Assembly: GCA_013399695.1 (NCBI GenBank)
Contig: VXAU01002293.1
Coordinates: 372,001-436,000 of the forward strand
DNA length: 64,000 nt
Origin: Formicarius rufipectus
Taxonomy: Eukaryota; Chordata; Aves; Passeriformes; Formicariidae
Reading direction: 5' to 3'
The position numbers and the translations under genes were made by a program. This document shows, one piece after another, positions 46,791 through 60,385 of the stretch; the stretch's first letter is position 1, and each line of letters starts with the position of its first letter. The notes beneath the pieces are model-generated. The model worked only from the letters and a program-made list of their open reading frames with translations, did no database searches and was not told the DNA's origin.

Positions 46791-49700
46791 AGCGGCTGGT
46801 GAAGTTTTTCTCTGTTAGGATTAAAATTACCATTAAAAAAGCTTATTTAGCTATTCTTTACCAAGATACAAACAGAGACACTATAGAAAGAATAAGCCTG
46901 TTTAATGAGATTCGGCAATATTAATTCTTTGGTTTACTGGATAATATATACTCAATTATCAGGTCATACCTCAAATAATAAAAACAAACTAATTAAGCAG
47001 CTACTTCTATCACAGAAGGTCTTCCATGGGTACAAGAAATAAGATAGAGAAGACATGGCTGCATACACAGATTGTATCCTATTTCATAGACATAAGGAAT
47101 GTGTAGTGTCAGTCCTACTTCACATCTTCCTTAAATCCAACTTTGCAGCTTGCTATCATTCTGTAAACACAATTGCTTAAAAAATGTGCATGAAGTTACA
47201 TAGTTAAATATTTTCTGTAACTTGGTTTCTTCTTGATACTTACTTTCAAAAAGTATATACAAACATTACAACCAAAGACGATTTGCCTACTGGAGATAAA
47301 AAAGAACAAAACACTTAACCCAAAACAACACCAAAATCAACCTGCACCATTAAAAATTAGTTAATTAATTAGGTAAATCATGCCAGTTCTCCCCTGGTTA
47401 CATACTCAAGAACTAACTTTTCCCATCCTGCCATGTAACAGATAACCAGCGCTCAGGTTAAATAATTTCTATGAAGATAAAACAAAGCACAGAGGAAGGG
47501 CAGGTGTTTCTTCCCTCTCCCAAGTCTAAATAGATAAACAAAATAATCTGAAAAACTAATGATTTGTGCAATAGCTCTCTTACATTTTGGTTTTTTCCTA
47601 AATAGTTATGGAAAAGCCACAATTCTAGAACAGTCTCTCTGATTAACCAGCTTTTAAACACCTATAGTTGACCAACTCCTGGAAATCAGCAGGCAAAAGG
47701 CACAATATATCTTCAGCAGTGATGCATTTTATATCAATGACACCTATTTTATGAGAGAAAAACTACTAAAGATTTAATGGTGCCAATTAAAGAAGCCAAG
47801 AGTTTGCATGGCTCAATGGCCGAGTCACAGACCTTTTCCCTATAATAGGTTCCATTATAGTCCTGAGCCCAAGCTGTGGGAAGAGGATTGCAGATGAGTA
47901 AGAGGAATTAGTATTTTCAAATGCTTTAGCAAAGAAAGGTGTTCTTTAAGCATTACCCAGCTGCATCTCTGGTAGCAGTGGAGCAGCTTGTGCTTACTCA
48001 CTATCCCAGGTTTAAGTGAGATTCTCAGAAATTTGTGGACACCTCACAACTTCAAAATACTATCACAGAAATTAAGGTCATCAGTGTACAGCCCTCTCAA
48101 ATTTAATCAGTATTTCATATGCATTTATGAAGTTGAAAGACTTCAGTACTTGTCACTTTCATGCTATGTTATTACCCCTAATTTTTTTTGTATTTATTTA
48201 TATTTACATAAAGCAACATAAAACTGTGTAGCTGAAGAGCCAAGTAGTTTGTACTTAACCATAGGATGTCTGTAAACTTGTGGGATATACAATCAGGGGG
48301 AAAAAAATTAAAATATTGAAATGCATCTCTAGATCACTTCCCAGGGAAGTATTTGTGCCAGAGTACAATATTGCACAAAATTCTGATCACCCACATCAAC
48401 AACAGTTACACCTCAGACATGGGTACAGATTATCTTGCAGGAGAAGTCTAAAGTGAACTTAACTTACTTTAGAGAGATTGCTATTTATCAAAACATTGGC
48501 AGATCCTAGTACAGGAAATAAAAATAATTAAGATGAGCAAATTTGGCACCAGAGCAGATTAGGTGAAAGCAGAAGCTATTAAATGTAGGAGAGAAATTCA
48601 GATCCTACTCCAACATAAAAAGTAACCTGATTTAGGTAAGCATTTTTTTAAAAAAAGGAATACTGGGAGTAAAAGTCAAGTGATCTTTAAATTGAAGTTT
48701 GGTGAAGTTACAAAAAGCAGTTCATAAGATGGTACTTGTGACAGCCAGAAGCTCAACTCAATGGCCCAGACAACCTTTACAAAGTACTTTGCTCCTAATG
48801 ACTGGTGACAGTAAAAATCAATAGCAAAACCCTGTTTACATTAAAAAAATAAATGCATTTTAACAAATGAAAATTGGAATATGACAAATTGAATTTATTA
48901 GTTCAGAAGAGAGTGCTTAGAACAACCATTTATGTTTCATTTTCCACAGAAAGAAGGTATCTATTAAGCAGATTAATTAGGGCTGGTAAAACAAGCTTCT
49001 GGTCACAGAAATTTTATCTTCGAACCTGAAAAAATGGGTTGGTTACCCAGAAAGTTTTTATAATTACACTGGCCAACATAAACAGAGAAAACCTTGAAGT
49101 ATTATCTCTTTTATGAGCCTTAATTAATACAAATCCTCAAATCATCACAGCTGTGACCATAATGACTCAGATATCCCAAAGAAAACTCTGTGATTTGTAT
49201 TTGTAACATTCTTCCCTTGACTAGGAATTGTCTTTGTATTGTGACTGTTATATAAAATGCAACAGCGCTGTTTAAAACAGAAAGGCATACTTATTAAATA
49301 AAGATGTCACAGTCCCAATGTTCTTTTGCAATAGCTTTTCTATTCCCCGATTTGGACAATTTCCCTGGAATATTGTAGAAGTCATTTTATTTTCAAGTAC
49401 TCTAGAAAACAGAGACTTGAGAAAAGTAAAAGTAAGCAATTTATTAAACCACTGGTCATCCATCATTTGTACATTTATATAGTAACATTATATAAGTAGT
49501 AGTGATATACTTGTAAGAAGTGGGTTAGTGCAGAAGGGTGCTCATATACAATTGCTGAGCATGTGTCTTAAGTTGCAACAGAAATATTGCAACTAAAAAG
49601 GCTCTGGAGAGAATTTCAACTATTTTTAATGTTATGTTGAAAAACTTATTCTTCTTTGAGAACTTCCTACACACAACAACCCTAAAACAAATGGTCAGAA

Positions 49701-51054
49701 TCAATTATGATAAATGAAGACAGAACAAATTCTTCCCTGAAAAACAGGAATTCTTTTCCCCAGAAAGCCCATAGCCTGCTCAGGTCTCCTGACCTGACCA
49801 GTTAATGACAATCTAAACCCCCTTCTCCTACTCATTGAAGCAATTGAGTCTTTTAGAGAAGTGCTTTGTTTTGGGTTAAGCTAGATACAAACTGATGTAG
49901 AGACACAGAAGAGAAAGAAAGAAAGAAGGAAGACTTTTTATCCTTTACTTTACTTTTTATCCTTTTTATCCTAACTAGTAAGTCAGCTGATCACTGAAAC
50001 ATCAAAAATCATATTTCCAGCTACTTACAACCCAAGTTTTCTTGCATGCAATTTTCCCCCCCATAATGTTTTCTTTGCTTCACTTGTGAATACAAGCATC
50101 TCCAGCATCTACAAGTCACAGAACATATTCCTGAGTTCAAAGGAAAATATGTTCAAGATTTAAGTAATTCTGTATTTGTGACTTGCAAGAAATAAACTGG
50201 TGGTTTTCTAGCATTGAAGGTAGATATTTTCACTAGTACATCAGTATACATTTAATGTACAAGTCCTCAGAGTTTTTGAATGAAAATTTTTGATTATCCA
50301 ATTGGACAAAGCCAGTAAAATCCCTTTAAATGCAAAAGCCACTTTCTAAAGCTGCAGTGTTTATATTTTGGATATACTACAAGACAAAGCAGAAAAAAGG
50401 ACTACATCCAAAGGCTCTTTTCCCTTTTTGAGAACATGCAAATGCAGATAAGTCAAACTGACACTTGAGAAAGTGTGCAGGAACTGAGAAGCAGTGCTAA
50501 CTATTCTCAAGGTAGAGTTTGAGGCATGCACTTCTCAGAAAACCAAGCAGACATGGAGGAGCTTCCCCAGAGTGGTGGGGGTGGAAGACTGAGAAGGTTT
50601 GTGGTTGCCTCTGTAACCCCAGGCGTGTTAGCCATCTGCACATTTCCACCCTTTGAAATGGAAACTGTGATTGAGTTTGCCTGACCCACCAGCAAATTCC
50701 CACCAATTCAAATTACACAAAGGTTATCTGATGGAAGAAGTTAACAGACATGAAAGGAAAGTATCACAGGCTAAAGTAATCTTTTTCCAGATGCCTTACT
50801 AATACTCACCTGTCAAACTCAGGTAACTGTGGTTTCACACTGACACTTTCCACGACAAGATTTACAGCTCGTCAGAAAGGGCTCAGTTATGTCCAGTTTC
50901 CTTCAAATCCAAAGGCAAATATAATATATGACAAATATGACATCCTTAGTATGTGTCCTTTTCACTCTTTCTGTGTTCTTTCCAAAAAAGAGTGGCACTG
51001 TACAGTTCATTACTTCCAGGTGACGTGAGACTACACAGTACTCCTTCCTGAAAA

Positions 51055-51905
51055 GATCATAGACTGACTTGAGTCAGAAAGGAGTTGAAAGGCAATCTAA
51101 TCCAAGCCCCTTGCAGAGAGCAGGGACATCTTCAAATCAGGTTGCCTGTCCAACCTGACCTTGAATGTTTCTAGGAATGGGGCATCCACCACCTCTCTGG
51201 GGAATCTGGTCCACTGCTTCACTACCCTCACTGTAAAAACATTCCTCCTCCTATCTAATCTAATCCAATCCTCTTTTAGTTTAAAGCCATTAACCCTTGT
51301 CCTATAGCAACAGGACCTGCTAAAAGGTCTGTGTCCATCTTTCTTAGAAGTCCCCTTTAAGCACTGAAAGACTGCAGTAACATGTCTCCAGAGCCGCCTT
51401 TTCTGCCAACTGAACAACTCCACCTCTCTCAGCTCTCCCTCATAGGAGAGGTGTTCCAGACACCTCTGATCATCTTCATGTCCTCCTCTGGATCCATGTC
51501 CTTCCCATGCCAAGAACCCCAGAGCCAGATACATCCATCTCCCTTGACCTGCTTTCAATGCAGACTAGGATATGGTTGGCTTTCAGGGCTGCAAGTTCAT
51601 TTTGCAGGTCATGCCCAGTGCTTAATCCACCCGTACCCCCAAGTCTTTCTCAGCAGGGCTGCTCTCAATCCCTTCATCCCCCAGCCTGTACTGATGCCAA
51701 GGGTTGCCCTCATGCAGGTGCAGGAGCTTGCTCTTGGAGTTGATGAACCTCATGAAATTCACACAGACCCACTGCTCAGGCTTTTCCTGGCCCTCAGGTG
51801 TGTTCACCACACCTCAGTCTGGTGCGATTTGCAAACTTGCTGACAGTGCACTTGATCTCACTGTCCCAGTCACTGATGAAGGCACTGAATGGTACTGATC
51901 ACAAT
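51055..51905 (-). mobile_element. CR1 LINE, longest copy in the window, with reverse transcriptase remnant
   Basis: About 850 bases in CHD7 orientation. The minus frame 51810-51622 encodes CR1 reverse transcriptase C-terminal sequence (TPEGQEKPEQWVCVNFMRFI, LLHLHEGNPWHQYRLGDEGI, SSPAEKDLGVRVD). A second open stretch, 51558-51097, covers the end of the ORF (FKLKEDWIRLDRRRNVFTVR, VVKQWTRFPREVVDAPFLET). The frame changes between the two and the 5' part is absent, so the element is dead. The 3' tail lies at about 51055. Confidence 0.92.
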
Positions 51906-54321
51906 ACCCTTTTCTGGAACAGGTGTTTGCACTTAGCTTTACGCTGAGGCATAATCACTAGCATTTCAGACACCAGCCTGAGCAGATCCCTTTAGAAGTG
52001 AGATTTACATTACATCTCAGAACTCTGTTCTGTCAAGTTTCCATCTCTCCCTTTTTTTTGTTGTTAAAAGATTTGTAAGCCTCCAGGACTGGAGGTGTAA
52101 TTCTCACTACAAACTTCCTATATATGCATACTGTTGCTTATCATAAAACCTGCTCTCCTTATTCAACTTTTCCAGACCACATAAAAATAATCTGTTGGGG
52201 ACTTCAGGCTGTGGTTTGAAAACACCAGCTTAAAGAAATCTTAGCAGATACATGACACAAAAAACTAAAAGTGATCGTCAGTAATCAACTCCGGTTTTCT
52301 CTTGGGGTGGGAAAACAGCAGTTCTCCATATGGCCTTTTCATTGCACTATTTTATTAACTTCAACATGACAAAGTGGGCCTGAAATCACAGACCTGTTAA
52401 AAATCCTTTGATGTTATATTTGCTGCCCAAGATCTATTAATGTCAAAGAGCCCAAGATAATTCTCAGACTCTAGTTGTATGGTCCCAGCAACAAATGAAA
52501 ATAGCCTTTGAATATGTTAGCTACAGCATGTCACAGATAGACCTTTCCCCAGCTCCTCTAGTAACTGAGTTAAACTAACAACTAAATCAGAAAGTGTCAT
52601 TAAAAATGGAGTGGAGGATGAGGAGGAAAAAAAAAAAAGTTAACCCAAAATCCCACAGTTCACTTTTTGTGGACAAACACCTACCTCATTTAGCAGCACC
52701 CAGGTAACACTTCATTATGTTTAATCATACTTTAGTTCTCCAACCAGTTTGATTAACATTGTTCTATAAAACATTGTATCCTTAGTGCAGATATTTTTTG
52801 TATCCTAGCTCCAGTTGTTCTTTATACAACCTATAGTAAAATGTAAAAATATCTATACACAGGTCTTAAATCAGACATGCCCACAGCAATATCAGCTCTG
52901 AATTTTGTTTTATATTGTGAAATTACATTAAACAGGAGAGCTGTGCCTAAAGCAATCCTTTCACTCACCCCTCATTGCTGTAGTTTGAGAGTTACATTTT
53001 CCAGCGTTGCTGTACAGTACAAGAGGGAACTGCAGGAACTGGTCTGCCATCCCCTGCTTGCCACTGCTGCAGAGCACATCCCAAGGACACCCAACAGCAA
53101 CACTGGCAATTCAGATACGAAACAAGCAACCTTTGTCCGTAAGCAAGAAGCAACCAAATCCCAGTCTAATGCCTTAGGTGCACAGTGATCTGATTTTTCA
53201 AAAAGTTTTCCTGAAGTATTTGAAACGAGACCTTCCGAAAGAAACACTCAGATCCAGGCAGTCTCCCAGTATCGCAAATGTTTATCCCTGTGTCCAGATT
53301 GGACAATGCTTGCCTCTATAAACCTCTGCAAGATCCCATTAACAAACTGAGTGACATACAAATAACAACTGTAAAGCCCGAAGTTTTAGACTAGTTTAAT
53401 GACTACATATTTCATATACACTTGTATGAGTAAACTGTGATGTCAACTTTTTATGGTAAGATGTTACTTTAAATTTAAACATGCACTGTGTATTATATGC
53501 CTCCCACTATATTTAGCAACAATGGGTTGGTACAGAAAGATTTCTTCCAAAAATAAAATTAAGGACTTCATATCATTCAGTGCTCACATGTAAGGAAAAT
53601 CACAGTATTCAGTTATCAGAGTCTAGCAAGGCCAAAAAAGATATGAAGTAATAGAATGCAAGTGGATGGAGGGCCATCTGGAGAGAAAGGAGATGTAAAA
53701 GGAGAGTACAAAAAACAGAGTTCATATTGACTACTAGACATTATGAAGTTTGTCATGAAACTTGTTATGAATACTCTCTTTTCTTAGAGGAAAATTACAT
53801 GATGAAATCTGTGGATCTATTAACTTCTCAGTTACTGTGGTCATTATGTTATTTTCATTGTGGGGGGGTTACAGAGACATAATAAAACACAACTGAATTA
53901 GCACAATGAAAATTGCCTAATTTTTCCAGATTCAACCAATTAAATTGTTCAGCTAGTTTTAAGAAAGAAGTGCACTGTAAGTGGTTATACATTCCTTTCG
54001 GGAATTCTTGTATTACATTTAAAAATTTCTTCTCTGACTAAAACAACAATTTATATTTAAAAAATATAAACAAATTTGTATTTTAATATAAATATTTAAA
54101 AAGTAGAAGATGAAAAAAAAATGTTTGGCACTCCCTATGACATGTTATATCAATGTATCAAAGATGCATTTGGTTTTGTATACTAAGAAGTGTTGCATTC
54201 TTGAAGACAAATGTTTGCAATTTCCTCAAATTAAAAGGTTAATAATAAGCCTTAGAAACCTGCCAAGCTTCAGAAGTCAAAGATTTTGAAAGTTAAAATT
54301 ATGGACTTTCAGTACCTTAAG

Positions 54322-54645
54322 GGGGTTTATAAAAAAAGAGGGAGACCAACTTTTTACACAGGTATGTAGTGATAGGCCAAGGGGGAATTGCTTTAAACTG
54401 AAAGAAGAGAGGATTTAGAGTGCATGTTAAAAAGCAATTCTTTACTCACAGGGTAGAGAGGCACTGAACAGGCTGCACAGAGAAGCTGTGGATGCTCCAT
54501 CCCTGGAAGTGTTCAAAGCCAGGTTGGATGGGGCCCTGAGCAACCTTATGTAGTGGGTGACATCCCTGCCTGTGGTGGGGCAGTTGGAACTAGATCATCC
54601 TTAAGGTCTGTTGCAGCACAAGTTACTGTATCAGTCTGTGATTTC
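54322..54645 (+). mobile_element. CR1 LINE 3' fragment
   Basis: ATAGGCCAAGGGGGAATTGC, TTTAAACTGAAAGAAGAGAG, AGAGAAGCTGTGGATGCTCC, ATCCCTGGAAGTGTTCAAAG and GCCAGGTTGGATGGGGCCCT follow the CR1 3' consensus. The last segment (AACTAGATCATCCTTAAGG) is diverged and the terminal repeat is lost. Confidence 0.92.
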
Positions 54646-57600
54646 TTAGCATTTAACTTCTACAGCAGCAACGCATGCAATATGAACACATTCCTGTTCT
54701 TAATTTCTGTGCTTGCCCAGCATAATACCAGAGCTGCTGTCTCCTAAGCTTGGCTTACACAGTAAAACCACTGAAGAGTAAAGGAAAGAGTTGCATCCAG
54801 ACCCTCAATATTGAGGAAGAACAAAAACAAATGAACAAAAGATACCTCCCAACCCAACAGTAAAAAAAAAAAAAAAAATAAAAAATCAGAGATTGGCTCG
54901 TTTTCTTTCACGTCTTGTGTAACTGCATTACTTTCACATTAACCACTTTAATTACCAAATTCCTACACAAGAAGTAGGATTTCCTGCTTTGAACTGTTAA
55001 GATCAGTTGTCAGTCTTCTTAAGCTGCACTCGTAAGACAGCAGTACTGGAAGGAGTGACAAGGAGAGCAAGGAAGTGACATGTTTTAGAGAAAGAGCTAA
55101 GTAAGAACTCAAATTGCGAATTTTATGGATTTCAGTTTAGGATAAATAACAAAGCTTATGCCCAGCACCTATATGTTCCTCTTCACCAAGAGGGGAAACA
55201 CTATTTTTTGCTACATCATATTTGCCCAGGGACAGAGAAAATTCTAACTAAACAGGTGAAGTATGAAGGACAATAAAATCAGAAAGAATGGTGATTCCAG
55301 AGTTTATAACTCAAATCCACTCTCAGATCACTAGGTCATCCGGTGATGACTATAACACCTTTTCACGCTTTTAAATAATTCTCTTTGCTGAAGAAAAAAA
55401 GATCCCATGCAGTGCTCAAAGAAAACAATTCATTCACTGCTACTGGAAGTACCTTTCCTCATTTCAATGCATATGACACACCTAACAAAATTGTGCAAAG
55501 CTCTTTGGTAGAAAGAGGATGTTCTTTCACCCCTTCAACAACAAAATAGCTGTAAATACTTCAGTTGGAAGAGGAAAACAGTCCAGTCATTTATGTCTGT
55601 GTGGAGTAAGAAAAAGTTGGGAGAAGTTGGAATGTGACCTGTTTGTCACTAATTCAATAAAACAAGAAAAAGCTTTGACTTCTAACAGAAGTTTTAATTT
55701 ATCAAAACTTAAGGGAGAACTCAAGGGCTGGTTACTGAGGGCAAGTGCTACAAAAACATGAGCTGTGCAAGGGTATTAAAGGCCTGAAAGGGTACCGAAG
55801 GGTCAGAGGAAGGGGCAGTTCCCATTTTGTGCCAGCAAGCATTTCTACTCCCACACCCCCAGCTTGGGTGATCTTGTGGTTGCACAGTGAAGAGATGCCA
55901 GGAACATGACCTGGCCAGAAGCAAACTGGCCAGATAAGCCTGTTCACCAAATGACCAGGCACGCTGATGCAAGGAAGGAGCAAATGTCCTGTATCCCAGA
56001 CCACAGTCACCTTTATTTGCATGGATTTATTTTTTTAAGCAGATTAGATATTGAGATTTACTTAGTTCACACAACTATGCTGGGAAGCTGTCAGCAGGCT
56101 ATTTGCCCACAGCACTGTGACACAAAGGTACACCCTGAAGCCGTGTGAAGAGCAGTAACAGGCACCACTGGACCAAATACCAAGGATTCAAGAGGCAGGT
56201 GACTCAAGCAGGAGAGGCAGGATGACTCCCTAAACTTCTCTGTCCCCATTTTAACACAAAATTGGCCATTTCCTCTCTGTTCCTACTGCTCAGCACTGCT
56301 GTCAGCTCGGCTTAGCCTTTCACTGCCCCATTCCTGATCACTGCTTCCTGCTCACACTTCCTACTCTGTGCTCCTACCAGATCCCAAGAAGCAGTTTCAC
56401 TATCTTTAAACCACACCTGCAAATTTGGGAATATTTCCAAAGAAAGATCTGTACAAACAGATGCTTTAACTACCATGAAAAACCTCAAGGGTGTCAGTCT
56501 TGCTCCTCAGCTAGCAAACTTCACAACTCTGTTGTCAAAAGAAGTCTATAAATATTTATAGATGGCATCTCCAAAGAAAAACAAACAAAGAAGTGTTTTG
56601 TTCCCAAATCCAGACCACACTATCGCCAGTACCATCATACAATTAAAAGGACTGAAAACTGCAAATTCAAAAGTGAAAAGCACTGGCTCACTGAACTGAG
56701 GGAGAAAACAACTTCTACAGGCAAAAGTTAAAAATTACACTTCAAAGTGATGGTGTCCCATCACAGCAGGAACAGAGACATTTACTCCTCACAGAAGAAA
56801 AAAGAGAGGACACTTACAAAAGTCTGACACTTGCATTCAAGATACATGCAGAGGCAAATTAGTTCAAAATAAACGGATGCCTCGAATTCCATGTGAAAGA
56901 GCAGGACAGAAGACTGGGAGAAGGATCCATAGTAAAAATGTAGGAAATTATTAATTTGCTTGCAACTTATTCCTTATTAGATTTTCGACTGTATTTAAAG
57001 AAATAAAAAAATAAATTTTCAAAAATTTAAAAAATAAAAAAAATCAAGCATTTCTCCTTCCATTTGTCCTATTTTTCCACCCTTGTAGGTCAGACTTGAA
57101 GGTTAGTATTAGACTATCAGCATTCAATCATTAAAAAAAGCTTCTCTGAAACAAGAGATTTAAATTTGTTCAAATAAAGTAATAGAATGTGTTCAGGAAC
57201 ATGAAAATCAGATCATTGCCAAATCCCACTGAAAATGACCATCAGCAGATAACAATACTGTACTGAAGTACTGAATAGCAGCACAAACTTAAAAATATTT
57301 CTAGTTAGGTGATTCCTCAGATAACACTAATGATTTCAGGAAACAATGCATTCAGGTCACCAACATATTATAGAAACTTTGAAAATATTCATGCTGAAGA
57401 ACAAGTCTGGTGACTCTTAAGCCTACAAACTAGAATGCTGATGCAGACTTGTGTTTTTATGCTAATGCTGCAAACTGGCTTTACCCAAAACTTCAGAGCA
57501 GGTAATTTAATGGCACAAATTATTTTCATCACAGTCAAATCATGGCACCCAAGGGAAGAAGTATTCTTGAAATTGCCTATGCCTTCTCAGATGTAAAAAA

Positions 57601-60116
57601 AGACAAAGGAATTTATAGCAAAACCACCTCAAAACTACAAGTCTTTAGCCCAAAGGCCTATTCACTGAAGGATCACTGAAAGCCCTTATATACAAAAGCA
57701 CACATAGCCTTTTCAAGGATGAGGAAGAAATAAGCCTTTGGATATGTCAGTGTTAACTTTAGACTTGAATATAACTGAGGAGTTTCAGAACATGAACTTT
57801 TGGTGGACAGACTGACAATTAAATCCTTTGAGAGAACTGCCTGGGAACTCCCTCATGGATCGATCAAGTTAGCAGTGTAACAGACTATTCTACTCCACAG
57901 AGGTGAAATAACTTCAGCACTTGAAACACTTTTAGGGTCTATTTTCTTTTAGTTGGAAAACTGTAGCTAATTACATTGCATACATTACTCAAATACAGGA
58001 GTTCTTCAGATCCTCAACAAAATACAGCAGAGGACTATAAACTTTCAAGAAAAAAAAACTTACCAACCTTTACTTTTAAATGAATACTATAGGTTTTCCT
58101 CTCAGTTTTTCTTTCATCACCCCCACACAATTTCTGCTTTTGCCTAGGTTTTCTACATATATTTTACATAAATACACATACACTCATGAGTATCTATGTA
58201 TAAAAATAAAAGATAATTGTAATTAATTGAAGTTCAGTATTAGTGGGGGCTTAATTTCATTTAGTCTGGCAGCTCACAAAAATCTTGCCAACATAACCTA
58301 GTTTGCTGGTTTATGAATACTTAGAAAGGGAAAACTACAATTTCTAGGGGTAGCCAGAAGATTTTGCTGGACATGCAGCATCTACAGTACCCCAAAATAC
58401 CAGCTGGCAGTCATGTAAAATACCCTCTGCATCAAAACAAAAAGTACCCAATAGTGTCTAAGTTTTTCTTAAAAAAAAAAGAAAAAAAGAAAAAATAGAA
58501 CTTGTTCTACTTATCAACAGGAAAACAGTCAGAAAGTTAAACACTTGAGGGATTAAAAAGCAGATCTCTCTGGAGATGTGGGAAATTACTTATGAATATT
58601 AATTAATGGGGAAAAAACCTATTTGAAATTATACCATTTCTTGCTATGCAAAAGTATAGGAAACATACTGAATGATAATTGCTCATGTGAAGACAGTAAG
58701 GAGTCAATCTCTTCTTTCAGGCATTAAAAAAAAATACCCAGGGGAAAGTCAACTTCATTTTAGTGTGTCAGCAAGTAACTGACAACCTCCACTCTCTGCC
58801 AGGTTAAAACACGGCATCAAACCACACCAGTTGATAGTAGTTTTCATTTATATTCCTCTCCATCCAAGTATATCCAAGTATAAATTAAACTGAGGCAGCA
58901 AGTCAGGGTTTGAAAACACAGGAAGGGCCTGTGAGAGGGGTGACCCAGCTGGTGACTCAGCAGGACTTTCCCTGCCTTTTCCCCTGCAAGGGAGGGCAGG
59001 AAATTTCAAAAGAATGTGTTCATACCAAAGACAGCTATGAGTTATGATTTAAAGCAAAGTCACATGCCCACGGATTATAAGGTCAACAGAGTTAACCTGT
59101 CAGTGAACTGGTAACAGACACAAAATAAGTTCCTTCTCCACCAGAAGCTGGACACTGCAACCTGGCATCCTTCAACAGTGTTGGTGCCCATCACTGAGCT
59201 CTACCATTTAGTCCAAGCATAGAGGCTATACCATACCTGTTTGTCATGTAAATATTCCTGTGTTTGACTATAAATAACACAGATTGCACTTGTGGAACAT
59301 GATTAATGAACAGGACTCAAGACTTCAGCCCACACAGTAGCTGTGGGTAAATAAGAAGTTGTGTGTAACAACACACCCAGGACAGCCTATTCTTGGCAAA
59401 GAAAACTCCTACACTTCCTCTGTTGCTAATAAAATGCTCTGAAAATACTGACATGTAAGAGCAACTGCATAGCATTAGACCCCCAGAGGCCTATTTAACC
59501 TGATATTCCCCCTCTGATAAAGTATGTGGAAGAGTACAAGAACCAGACACATACACAGTAGATGCAACCCAATAACATTTTCAGCCACTTCTATATGGCA
59601 CAGAACTGCTGAGCCAAATGCGGTGCCTTCATGTTTACCAAACGACGATGCATCTTTCTATGCAACACCTCAGAGATCAGCAACTTAATGTGCAGTTTTG
59701 AGCTCACCACCTGATAACTTGCTGAATACCTTAAAAGAATTAAAGGAGATCAAAACAGGTGACAAACAATCCTTATTTCACATTTACCCCCTTCATCCAC
59801 TCACAATTTTAGATGATTTCACCATCTCTCTCCTTCCCTTCCCCTCAAATCACCCTCCCTCTGCGCTTTTACAAGTGGTACTGCATTTTCTGAAGGCCTG
59901 AGGAAGGGACTCGGAGTGCCACAGCACCTGCCATCCCAACACACTAGGCATACAGGTAACAACATGGTAACAAATCTTTGTTTTGCTTTCTACTACTTCC
60001 ATAACAATTCCTACTGATTTCTTTCTTTAAATAGCACATTTTCAGGCAGTCATCTAACACCAAGACCCTGTGTCTAAGGAAAGGTTTTTGCTTGTTGTCT
60101 CACTGCCCACAAGCAC

Positions 60117-60385
60117 CACAGAACCATAAAATCACTTATGTTGGAAAATACCTTTAAGATCATCAAGTCCAACTGCTAACCCAGCACTGTCAGGTCCACC
60201 ACTAAAATGTGCCCCTAAGCACCACATCTACATGTCTTTTAAAAAGCTTCAAGGACGGCAACTCTACCACTTCCCTGGGCAGCCTGTTCCAATGCTTGAC
60301 AACCCTTTCAGTGAAAAAAAATTTTCCTAATATCCAATCTAAACCTTCCCTGGCCACACCTTGACTCCCACAACTCAAGGCCAAG
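60117..60385 (-). mobile_element. CR1 LINE 3' fragment with ORF2 end
   Basis: The minus strand encodes GKFFFTERVVKHWNRLPREV and ELPSLKLFKRHVDVVLRG, the characteristic C-terminus of the CR1 reading frame. The 3' tail (plus strand ATAAAATCACTTATGTTGGA) is at the left end. It is 5'-truncated. Confidence 0.92.
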
